From contig JAVWOV010000009.1 of assembly GCA_036636255.1 (NCBI GenBank), positions 1 through 19,510 of the forward strand: DNA of 19,510 bases, read 5' to 3'. A model generated the notes under the pieces. That model was not told where the DNA came from and did no database searches. It saw only the letters and a program-made list of their open reading frames with translations. This document shows positions 7,778 to 15,532 of the stretch, piece by piece. The stretch comes from CALVXC01 sp036636255. Its GTDB lineage: Bacteria > Bacillota_I > Bacilli_A > RF39 > UBA660. Each line of letters opens with the position of its first letter. Within the stretch, counting starts at the first letter, position 1. The translations under genes and the position numbers were made by a program.

Positions 7778-8113
7778 ATGAAAAAAGATCGTAATTGTGG
7801 TATGGCACCATACCCTGTTTACCCTAATTACCCGGGTATGCCTAATCAAGGACAACCAAATCCTAATATGATGGCACCTGGTTTTCAAGGTCAAATGATG
7901 CCTATGAATCCTAATATGATGGCACCTGGCTCTCAGGGTCAAATGATGCCTAACATTGATATTATTAATAATAATCAAGATGATGATGGGATTGCCACTT
8001 TAACTAGACAAGTTAACTTACTAGAAAAACGCGTTAGTCGTTTAGAATCCGGTTTTTCTGATTCTAACTCATTTGGTAATAAGTATACTGATTCTAATTA
8101 CCACATTTTATAG
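7778..8113 (+). CDS. Met/Pro/Gly/Gln-rich repeat protein, spore coat-like
   Basis: 111 residues. The N-terminal half is low complexity: a Pro/Tyr-rich piece (YPVYPNYPGMPNQ) and two copies of a roughly 17-residue unit (NPNMMAPGFQGQMMP, NPNMMAPGSQGQMMP). A short coiled coil follows (LTRQVNLLEKRVSRLESGF). Such composition is typical of spore coat proteins and other structural proteins, but no defined family is recognised. The ATG at 7778 lies 7 nt after AAAGGAG; an upstream GTG at 7772 is too close. It is single, with its own promoter and a strong terminator. The coat assignment is an inference, helped by the presence of sigK in the window. Confidence 0.7.
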   Translation: MKKDRNCGMAPYPVYPNYPGMPNQGQPNPNMMAPGFQGQMMPMNPNMMAPGSQGQMMPNIDIINNNQDDDGIATLTRQVNLLEKRVSRLESGFSDSNSFGNKYTDSNYHIL

Positions 8114-8121
8114 TTATTAAA

Positions 8122-8176
8122 AAAATCATAATTAACTGTTAACAATGTTATTTGTTACAGTTTTTTTTATGATTTT
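8122..8176. terminator. Bidirectional terminator between convergent genes
   Basis: A long imperfect inverted repeat: aaaatcataa (8122-8131) with ttatgatttt (8167-8176), and AACTGTTAACA with TGTTACAGTT inside. The right arm carries eight T. It serves the coat-like gene on the plus strand and the Q/N-rich membrane protein on the minus strand, whose stop codon it touches. Confidence 0.75.
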
Positions 8177-9323
8177 ATTGATAATTATTTTGCTTATTTT
8201 TGTTTTCTGTACTTTCTTCGTCAATTAAACTTACTGGTTCTAAAACATTATTCATGATAGGATTTATTGGATCTTGAATAGTTTCATTCCTATTTGATGG
8301 TACTTGTTGAAATGATTGAACTGGTTCTTGTACAGATGAATTAAAAACATCATTATTCCCCATAATCGGCTGATTAAATGATTCTTCAACATTTTCGTAT
8401 GCTGGTATTTCTGTTTGTTGATTAAATTGATTTAAATTATTATTAACAGGTTCCTGAACAAACTCTGGTATAGGATTTACAACACTATTATTAAAATTCA
8501 CTTGATTTTGGTCATTATTAATAGTTTGTCCTAAAATTGGATCTTGAATATTTTTATTCATATTTGATGGTACTTGTTGAAATGATTGAACTGGTTCTTG
8601 TACAGATGAATTAAAAACATCATTATTCCCCATAATCGGCTGATTAAATGATTCTTCAACATTTTCGTATGCTGGTATTTCTGTTTGTTGATTAAATTGA
8701 TTTAAATTATTATTAACAGGTTCCTGAACAAACTCTGGTATAGGATTTACAACACTATTATTAAAATTCACTTGATTTTGGTCATTATTAATAGTTTGTC
8801 CTAAAATTGGATCTTGAATATTTTCATTCATATTTATTGATGCAATATTATTTGCTGGTATTACTTGTTGGTTTAAATTTTCAGTATTATTTTGCATAGA
8901 ATTTTGATTTTCATCATTAGTTAGTTTAATTTCTTTATCTATTTTTTTTAAATTTAAATATTTAATAATTGCATAAATAAACAATCCGAATACTGCTATA
9001 TTATAAAAAACTGCTACACAAAATGCAATACCTCTTGGTAATATACTATAATTTAATTTAACACCATTGGCTACGTAGTGAAAATTTGTAGACAAAAGCC
9101 ACGTAAATACTAATACCCATCCAACAATTTTATTAATAGTTAATTTACCAAGTAAATACATATTAGCAATAGGAAGCCATGCCATAACACTCCCTTTACC
9201 AAACATTTTACGATTTAATTTTGTTAAAACAATTGCTATAGCAATATAACTTCCTATAATTATAGCAAATCCTACTATAATTACTATTATAGCTATTTGA
9301 ACGCCCTGATTCATTGGCATCAT
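8175..9323 (-). CDS. Membrane protein (DUF5684-like) with Q/N-rich tandem-repeat tail
   Basis: 382 residues. The first ~130 carry three or four TM segments (IAIIVIIVGFAIIIGSYIAI; a WLPIANMYLLGKL motif before a second; more near 80-125), a pattern seen in small DUF5684-like membrane proteins of Firmicutes. The C-terminal ~240 residues are hydrophilic, rich in Asn, Gln and Glu, and contain a 90-residue unit (starting IQDPILGQTINNDQNQ) present twice in tandem with one amino acid difference (K/E), plus the start of a third degenerate copy. The ATG has AAGGA 6 nt upstream; a TATAAT lies at 9384-9389. Function unknown; the tail would be cytoplasmic or external depending on TM count. Confidence 0.8.
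   Translation of the reverse strand: MMPMNQGVQIAIIVIIVGFAIIIGSYIAIAIVLTKLNRKMFGKGSVMAWLPIANMYLLGKLTINKIVGWVLVFTWLLSTNFHYVANGVKLNYSILPRGIAFCVAVFYNIAVFGLFIYAIIKYLNLKKIDKEIKLTNDENQNSMQNNTENLNQQVIPANNIASINMNENIQDPILGQTINNDQNQVNFNNSVVNPIPEFVQEPVNNNLNQFNQQTEIPAYENVEESFNQPIMGNNDVFNSSVQEPVQSFQQVPSNMNKNIQDPILGQTINNDQNQVNFNNSVVNPIPEFVQEPVNNNLNQFNQQTEIPAYENVEESFNQPIMGNNDVFNSSVQEPVQSFQQVPSNRNETIQDPINPIMNNVLEPVSLIDEESTENKNKQNNYQ
8291..8830. repeat. Tandem 270-bp direct duplication
   Basis: Copies at 8291-8560 and 8561-8830 match base for base except one position (T at 8555, C at 8825). 270 bp is 90 codons, so the frame is kept. The near identity in a region with no functional constraint visible implies a very recent duplication or active homogenisation. 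Confidence 0.95.
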
Positions 9324-9539
9324 TTTATTCCTTCTTTCCTATTATGTTTTATTTAGTAGTATTTATTTCCTACCATATTTTATATTATATAATATTTTTT
9401 AAGTTATTTCTAGTAAAAATTTTAAAAAAATATTAACTTTACATTTTATTTAATTACTTTTTTTAAAAATAGTTAATAATCCTTAATTTCCATATTTATA
9501 AAGCTCTTAATGATAAGTGCTTTTCTTTATTAATTGTTA

Positions 9540-10715
9540 ATGAGGTCCTTGTGATACTACTTTTCCTCCGCAAATAACATATATTATATCAGCATCAATC
9601 ACAATTGATAAACGATGAGCCATAATAATAACAATATGATCTTTCACTAAATTGTTTATAGCTTCTTTAATATATGATTGTGATTTGTTATCTAATGCCT
9701 TGTTACTTCATCAAATAAAATAATTTTGCTTTTTTTCATAAGGCACGCACTATCGATAATCATTATTTTTGACCACCTAACAAATTAACGCCACCTTCTC
9801 CAATTATAATGTCATAACCTTTTGGTAAAGAGGTTATATTTCCATATATATATAAACCTTTTTAGCATGCTTTATAATTTCTTTTAAAGTTATATTTTCA
9901 TTTACTATTTCAAAGTTTTCTTTTATTGTTCTATTAAATATAAATGGTTCTTACCAAATGATAGAAATGTTTTTATATAATGTTTATTCAATTAATTCGT
10001 TTAATTGAATGTTCTCTAAATAAATATCACCTTTTAAATGATCAAATATTCTAATCATCAAGTTAAATAATTTACTTTTACCTTAACCAGATTTACTAAT
10101 AATGGTTATTTTTTTATGTGGTTGTAAGATAATGTTAAAATCTTTTAAAATGGTTTCTTCGTTTTTATAATCAAGGTCAACATCTTTAAATTAAAATTCA
10201 CCTTAACAATTAGCTATTTCTTTAATACCATACTGACAATCATCATATAATGTGTTTCCCATTATTTTCTTTGCTCTTTTAACAACTACATTCACTTTTT
10301 GATATAAACTATTAATACTTATTATATTATCAATTACCCATACGTAACAATATATGTAATATATCATTACTATTAAAAAAAATCTGTTCTAAATATAGTA
10401 ATAATGCACATATTACTAAGATACTTACTTTTAATAATGTGCATAACGTATTAACAATAATATTATAATCAATTTTTATATTTACCTCTTTATAACGTTT
10501 ATAAAATTGCTAAATAAATTAGATTTTATTCCAAGAGTTCTTATTTTTCTAATACCTCTTACTGTTTTCCTTAATTTTCATTTTTACTTTTAATATCTTC
10601 GCGTACTTTTTTTATTTTAAGATTATATATTTTAACTATTAAAGCAATTATAATTATAACAGTACCAATTTATTAACTTTTTAATTATATAACATTTTCA
10701 TTAATATTGCTTTAA
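9540..10715 (-). pseudogene. Decayed ABC exporter (fused permease-ATPase)
   Basis: Read on the minus strand, every landmark of a multidrug-type ABC half-transporter is present but split over frames. It has part of the last TM helices (TLLKVSILVICALLLYLEQI), a linker (INSLYQKVNVVVKRAKKI), a strand FKDVDLDYKNEETILKD, a Walker A region SKSG-stop-GKS near 10085, a segment SLPKGYDIIIGEGGVNL, a signature LLGGQK interrupted by TAA and TGA near 9755, Walker B LFDEVT with a one-base deletion before ALDNKSQ near 9700, the H-loop IIMAHRLS near 9620, and a C-terminal GGKVVSQGPH. Several stops are explained by single C-to-T changes (CAA to TAA, CGA to TGA). The N-terminal half of the membrane domain is missing. 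A weak hairpin at 9500-9523 follows. The 9324-9539 stretch holds no gene. Confidence 0.9.
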
Positions 10716-10726
10716 CATATGTTTTT

Positions 10727-10969
10727 TTATTTGTCAATAATAACTAGGTTACCACCATAGTTTATATCATAATCATCTAAAAACTTACTTAAAACTTCCT
10801 TATCAACATTAATTGTATTTTTTATATCAATTACAATATCATTGATACCATATTCACTAATTATATAATAAAGTCTCCTTTTTATTTGATTAATATTATT
10901 TTTATTAATAATCCCTTCAATACTTACATTTAACGTATTATTTGAATAAAAAATATCTATTTGAATCAT
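10727..10969 (-). CDS. Small STAS-like protein
   Basis: 80 residues with the alternating strand-helix pattern of STAS (anti-sigma factor antagonist) domains: LNVSIEGIINKNNINQIKRR, then IISEYGINDIVIDIKN, then a final helix and the strand NLVIID. It is at the short end for the family, and the usual phosphorylatable DSS/DST serine motif is not visible (the matching region reads IDIKNTINVD), so regulation by phosphorylation is doubtful. GGGGTGA provides a strong ribosome site before the ATG. It stands immediately upstream of the dead ABC transporter on the same strand, so it may be what survives of a two-gene unit. The STAS call is structural inference, moderate confidence. Confidence 0.6.
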   Translation of the reverse strand: MIQIDIFYSNNTLNVSIEGIINKNNINQIKRRLYYIISEYGINDIVIDIKNTINVDKEVLSKFLDDYDINYGGNLVIIDK

Positions 10970-11077
10970 TAAATCACCCCTTTTATTTACTATAACATAC
11001 CTTTTTATCTAATATTTGGTTTTCGACAAAATTAGAATATTTTTGAACTTTTACTACTCTTAATATATAAATAGTGG

Positions 11078-11083
11078 TATAAT
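11078..11083 (+). promoter_or_regulatory. Extended -10 promoter of the murT-like/gatD-like operon
   Basis: TGGTATAAT (TATAAT 11078-11083), an extended -10; the -35 region at the proper distance is poor. It lies 20 bases before the murT-like start codon. Confidence 0.55.
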
Positions 11084-11103
11084 TTCTAAAAGAGGTGTAT
11101 TTT

Positions 11104-12429
11104 ATGAATTTTATAATATTATTAATTACTAAACCAATACAATTTTTATTGAAAAAATTAAATAGAGGTACTTCTTTACCAGGAAGTATTGCTTATAGCT
11201 TAAACAAAAATATTTTTGCATATTTTAAATTACCAAAAATCACTATATGTATAACAGGAACCACAGGTAAAACTAGTATTGCTAGTACTTTAGCCGCTAC
11301 TTATGAACAAGCCGGATTAAAAGTTGGTTATAATCCTAAAGGATCTAATTTATTATATGGTATTCTTAGCTCTTTAATTGATAGTTCTAAATTAAACGGC
11401 AAATCGAAAGTTGATGCTTTAATTATGGAAGTAGATGAACGATATGTTAAAAATATTTTTAAATTTTTTCATCCAAAATATTTTGTTATCAGCAATTTAT
11501 CACGTGATCAATTAGCGCGTAATGGCCATGCAGATGACGTTTTTGAAGAAATTAATAACAGTATTACCGACGATATGCATTTAGTTTTAAATGTTGATGA
11601 TCCATTAGTCAACAAGTTTAGTTTAAAACACAAGGGAAAAATAACCTTTTATGGTTTAGCTAAAACATCGACATCAACTAAAGGTAATATGAACGCTTTA
11701 GATGTTGCTTATTGCCCTATTTGTCATCATAAATTAAATTTTAATTATTTTAATTATGGTAATCTTGGTGATTACGCTTGTCCTAATGGTGATTTTAAAC
11801 GAACCAAACCAAATTATGAAGCAAAAATGATTGATGATTTTCACTTTAAACTAGATAATAATATTATAAAAATGGATAATGATGCTATTTATCGCGTTTA
11901 CAATTTAACAGCTTGTTATGTTGTTGGTAAATTAACTAATATAAATAGTGATACAATTATTTCTTCGTTTAATTCATTATCCCTTAAAGTAAAAAGATTA
12001 AGTACCTTTAAATTAGATAATATTAATGGCGTACTTTTGCTTAGTAAAAATGAATCACCTATTTCTTATAATCAATCACTTTTATATATTAAAAAATACT
12101 CAGAACCTAAAACAATTGTAATTGGTTTTAACAACATTAGTGGCCGATATAATTTAAAAGATTTATCGTGGCTATATGATATTAATTTTGAATTACTTAA
12201 TGATGATTCCGTCAAAAAAATTATTTGTGTTGGTAAATTTGCCTGTGATTTGATTGTACGGTTAAAATGTGCCGGTATTAATACAAATAAAATTATTACT
12301 TGTTTTAATTCAAACGATATGCTTAACGTTATTAAAGCTAAAAGTATTGGTAAAGTTTATTGTATGTTATATTTTGACACAGAAAAAATGCTTAAAAAAA
12401 TGTTGATTAAAGAAGGTGCCGATTTATGA
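11104..12429 (+). CDS. murT: MurT-like Mur ligase (divergent lipid II isoglutaminyl synthase subunit)
   Basis: 441 residues, normal MurT length. MurT with GatD amidates D-Glu of lipid II. Recognisable: GTSLPG (22-27), P-loop ITGTTGKTS (50-58), the SNLLYGILSS block, EVDE (109-112), NLSRDQL (131-137), LNVDDP (162-167) and SWLYD (355-359). Departures from canonical MurT: the zinc ribbon has C204, C207 and C226 but the fourth ligand position reads Gly (CPNGDF, residues 226-231); the DNAAD motif, whose Asp completes the GatD active site, is replaced by NNISG (343-347) with a 2-residue insertion; DRFGE is ARNGH; and the KNPAG motif is KNESP. The ATG at 11104 is 6 nt after AGAGGTG; a GTG at 11095 is inside that site. 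ATGA overlap with the next gene. Confidence 0.85.
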   Translation: MNFIILLITKPIQFLLKKLNRGTSLPGSIAYSLNKNIFAYFKLPKITICITGTTGKTSIASTLAATYEQAGLKVGYNPKGSNLLYGILSSLIDSSKLNGKSKVDALIMEVDERYVKNIFKFFHPKYFVISNLSRDQLARNGHADDVFEEINNSITDDMHLVLNVDDPLVNKFSLKHKGKITFYGLAKTSTSTKGNMNALDVAYCPICHHKLNFNYFNYGNLGDYACPNGDFKRTKPNYEAKMIDDFHFKLDNNIIKMDNDAIYRVYNLTACYVVGKLTNINSDTIISSFNSLSLKVKRLSTFKLDNINGVLLLSKNESPISYNQSLLYIKKYSEPKTIVIGFNNISGRYNLKDLSWLYDINFELLNDDSVKKIICVGKFACDLIVRLKCAGINTNKIITCFNSNDMLNVIKAKSIGKVYCMLYFDTEKMLKKMLIKEGADL

Positions 12430-13163
12430 GTTTAACAATTGGTTATTTATATTATGATTTATTAAATTTATATGGTGAAAATGGTAATATTAAGTTTTTA
12501 AAAAAGCAATTAGAAACTCTTAATATTAACACCAAAGTATATTTTCTTACCATTGGTGATAAAATTGATTTTAGTAAATTTGATTTAATTTATATTGGAG
12601 CAGGTACAGAAGACAATCAAATGATTGCTTTAAAAGATTTACTTAAATATAAAAATGATATCAAAAAATATATCGAAGATAAAAAGTTTTTTCTAGCAAC
12701 AGGTAATTCAATTGATTTATTTGGCAAATACATTATCAATAAAAACAGTAAAAAAACAAAGGGATTAGGCACTTTTACTTATTCCGTTAAACAAGAATCA
12801 TTTAGAATAATTGACGAAGCTTTCTTTACAAGTGATTTCCTTGATAAACCTTTTATTGGTTTTCAAAATCAAAATAGTATCATGCAGGGTAATAAACATA
12901 CTATGTTTAAAGTAATTAAAGGAATCGGTAGTTATCCAAATAGTTTGCAAGAAGGAATACATTATAATAATTTCTATGGAACATATTTAATTGGTCCTTT
13001 ACTAATTAGAAATCCCCACTTTTTAGAATATTTAATTAAAAAATTAATTCTTGCCAAAGATCCTAATTATACTTTTAAAAATTTCGATTTATTTTATGAA
13101 CAAGATGCTTATGAAACTTTCATTAATAATTTTTATCCATCTTTATTAAAAAAGCCAAATTAA
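12426..13163 (+). CDS. gatD: GatD-like glutamine amidotransferase subunit lacking catalytic residues
   Basis: 245 residues. Clear GatD relatedness along the whole length: NLYGENGNI (14-22), IYIGAGTEDNQ (55-65), GLGTFTY (113-119), GFQNQ (145-149) and GIHYNNFYGTYLIGPLL (177-193). In canonical GatD the nucleophile sits in ICGGYQFLG; here the same stretch reads TGNSIDLFG, so the Cys (Cys94 in S. aureus) is Gly93. The catalytic His in GTYLHGP is Ile189, and the GFENHGG loop has lost its His too. An Arg (R127) aligned with the substrate-binding Arg is kept. It should not hydrolyse glutamine. The frame is intact and overlaps the murT-like stop by 4 nt, so the pair is coupled; its current role is unknown. 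Confidence 0.85.
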   Translation: MSLTIGYLYYDLLNLYGENGNIKFLKKQLETLNINTKVYFLTIGDKIDFSKFDLIYIGAGTEDNQMIALKDLLKYKNDIKKYIEDKKFFLATGNSIDLFGKYIINKNSKKTKGLGTFTYSVKQESFRIIDEAFFTSDFLDKPFIGFQNQNSIMQGNKHTMFKVIKGIGSYPNSLQEGIHYNNFYGTYLIGPLLIRNPHFLEYLIKKLILAKDPNYTFKNFDLFYEQDAYETFINNFYPSLLKKPN

Positions 13164-13178
13164 ATATTTGACTTTTTT
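13148..13178. terminator. Terminator shared by gatD-like and pheT
   Basis: 13-bp arms (13148-13160 and 13166-13178) with a 5-base loop and A6/T6 edges. The single non-identical pair is a G-U on the minus transcript and a C-A on the plus transcript, so it is stronger for pheT. It overlaps both stop regions. Confidence 0.75.
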
Positions 13179-15532
13179 CATTTATCTCTTAATTTAGCTG
13201 GCTGCTTAATTTGAACCTCATTAATTATTTTATTAAATATCGTAGTAATTTCTTCTTCATTTAAAGTTTTATTTTGATCTTTAAAGGTTAATGAATAAGC
13301 TAAAGATTTTTCGTTTTCTTTTACCTTTTCCCCTTCATATACATCAAAAACAGCAATTTTTGTCAATGTTTTACCACCTGCTCTTTTTATTACTTTTTCA
13401 ATTGCTTCTGATGTTATTTTTTTATCTACGATAAAAGCTAAATCCTTATTAACTTCAGGATATTTAGATATTTCTTGATATTTCATTTTACTAGTATTTA
13501 TCATTAACAATTTACTTAAATTTATTTCACAAACAAAAACATTATCGCTACAAATACTTGGATGAATTTTTCCTATAATACCTATTCGTTGTTTATTAAC
13601 TATGATATTAGCACTTTGACCTGGGTGAAGTTCTTTTACTAAACAACTACTTTCAAAAGTATATTTATAACCTAAATAATCAAGTAATTCTTCAACTACA
13701 CCTTTAATAATATAAAAATCAACAGGTTCTTTTTTTATTCCCATATAATAGTTTCCTGTCATCAGGCAAGCAATTTTTAATTCTTGTTTATATTCATTAC
13801 CTTCTTTAAAAAAACCATTACCCATTTCAAAAATACATATATCCTTGCTTTTATGAGCTTTATTATATTCATAAATTTCCAATAAAGAATTTAATAAACT
13901 ATATCTTAAAGTAGTATGTTCTTCGCTCATCGGTAAAGCAATTTCAATCCTAATAAAGTCATCAGTAGTAAATTTTTTAATATTATCTTTGCTTATTAAA
14001 GTATAACTTAAAGTTTCATTAAGACCAAGTGATATCATTTTATTTTTAATTAAACGATTTGTTTGATTAAACCTACCAGGTTTTAAAGCTAGTTTAGGTA
14101 GTTTACCCTGGATATTATCCATTCCATATATACGGCCTATTTCTTCAATTAAATCTTCTTTAATATTTATATCCATACGACGCGATGGAACTGTTACCGT
14201 TATTAATTCTTGATTACTTGTTGGATTAAAATCTAATTTTTTAAAAATACTAATGATTTCTGATTTTGCTATATTAGTGCCTAAAACTTTATTTATTTTA
14301 GTAACCGTTATATCAATAGTTTTAATTATTTCTTTTATATCATCATGTTTTATCATACCACTAACAATCGAAGCATCAGCATATTTTTCTAGAAGATGAC
14401 AACTTCTTTCAATTGCCATATAAGTTCTATTTTTATCTAAGCCCTTTTCAAATCGGTTACTTGCTTCACTACGAAGTATTTTACTAGCTGTTTGTCTTAT
14501 TTTAACATTGTTAAAGTGTGCAGCTTCAATTATTATTTCTTTAGTATTTCCATCTATTTCCGTTGATAATCCACCCATAACTCCAGCTAAACCAATGACC
14601 TTATCTTTACTCGCAATAACAATATCATTTTTAGATAAAGTTCTTTTTACATTATCAAGAGTTATTAATTCTTCCTGTTCTTGAGCATTTCTAACAACAA
14701 TATTATTACCTAATTTAATAGCATCATAATAATGTAGTGGTTGTCCGGTTTCTAACATAACATAATTTGATATATCAACAACGTTATTTATTGGTCTTAT
14801 ACCAGATGCTATTAATCTGTTTTTAATAAAAATAGGACTTTCTTTGATAGTAATGTTTATTGCTTTTTTGACTAAAAATAAAGGACAATCAGCAGTTGTT
14901 ACTTGAAGATTTAAATTATCAATAGATTGATTAATTGCTTGATATGATAAATCAATATCTTTAACTTTTTTATCAAAAATAGCTCCACATTCATAAGCCA
15001 TACCTAAGATACTTAATAAATCTCCCCGATTAGCTGTTAACTCAAAATCAATAATTTCATCATCTAGTTGTAAATATTTAACCGGATCCTCGCCTATTTT
15101 TGCATCATGATTTAATTCGTATATACCATTAATATCACTTGGAATTAAGTATTTATTTTCTAAACCTAATTCTGCTAATGAACACAACATTCCATTTGAT
15201 TCAATACCACGAATACTACCTTTTTTAATAGTCATAGCCGGTAGTTTTGCGCCTACCTGAGCAACAATTACTTTAAGCCCAGTTCTTACGTTAGGGGCTC
15301 CACAAACAATGGTTAAAATTTCTGATTTAATATCTACTTGACATACGTGCAAATGATTAGAATCAGGATGGTTAAAACACGATTTTATTTCCCCAATTAT
15401 TAAATTAGTAGCAGGAATTAATTTATTAACGCTGTCATATTCATTACCTACTTTAGTCATTTCTTGAGCTAATTCTTGTGTAGTAATATTTAGATCAATA
15501 TAATCATTTAAAAATTTTCTACTTAGTTTCAC
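13178..15532 (-). CDS. pheT: Phenylalanyl-tRNA synthetase beta subunit
   Basis: 784 residues, typical of bacterial PheT; with PheS it forms the alpha2-beta2 enzyme charging tRNA-Phe. Domains in order: B1 start, EMAP-like tRNA-binding domain (about 40-150, with VCGAPNVRTGLKVIVAQVGAKLP split by family residues), B3/B4 editing domain (about 205-390, including GIRPINNVVDISNYVMLETG and EASNRFEKG), B5 (about 400-475), catalytic-like core, and the C-terminal FDX-ACB anticodon-binding domain (KYPEVNKDLAFIVDKKI onward). The GTG at 15532 is preferred: AGGAAGG lies 9 nt upstream and the resulting N-terminus MKLSRKFLNDYIDLN aligns in length with B. subtilis PheT. An in-frame ATG at 15541 directly abuts that site. 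The frame overlaps the end of pheS by 14 nt. The stop is TGA. Confidence 0.95.
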   Translation of the reverse strand: MKLSRKFLNDYIDLNITTQELAQEMTKVGNEYDSVNKLIPATNLIIGEIKSCFNHPDSNHLHVCQVDIKSEILTIVCGAPNVRTGLKVIVAQVGAKLPAMTIKKGSIRGIESNGMLCSLAELGLENKYLIPSDINGIYELNHDAKIGEDPVKYLQLDDEIIDFELTANRGDLLSILGMAYECGAIFDKKVKDIDLSYQAINQSIDNLNLQVTTADCPLFLVKKAINITIKESPIFIKNRLIASGIRPINNVVDISNYVMLETGQPLHYYDAIKLGNNIVVRNAQEQEELITLDNVKRTLSKNDIVIASKDKVIGLAGVMGGLSTEIDGNTKEIIIEAAHFNNVKIRQTASKILRSEASNRFEKGLDKNRTYMAIERSCHLLEKYADASIVSGMIKHDDIKEIIKTIDITVTKINKVLGTNIAKSEIISIFKKLDFNPTSNQELITVTVPSRRMDINIKEDLIEEIGRIYGMDNIQGKLPKLALKPGRFNQTNRLIKNKMISLGLNETLSYTLISKDNIKKFTTDDFIRIEIALPMSEEHTTLRYSLLNSLLEIYEYNKAHKSKDICIFEMGNGFFKEGNEYKQELKIACLMTGNYYMGIKKEPVDFYIIKGVVEELLDYLGYKYTFESSCLVKELHPGQSANIIVNKQRIGIIGKIHPSICSDNVFVCEINLSKLLMINTSKMKYQEISKYPEVNKDLAFIVDKKITSEAIEKVIKRAGGKTLTKIAVFDVYEGEKVKENEKSLAYSLTFKDQNKTLNEEEITTIFNKIINEVQIKQPAKLRDK

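Noticed and set aside
7757..7978. Arg/His-rich open frame opposite the coat-like gene
   Set aside because: Its repeats are simply the reverse complement of the Met/Pro/Gly repeats; the plus frame has the ribosome site and promoter.
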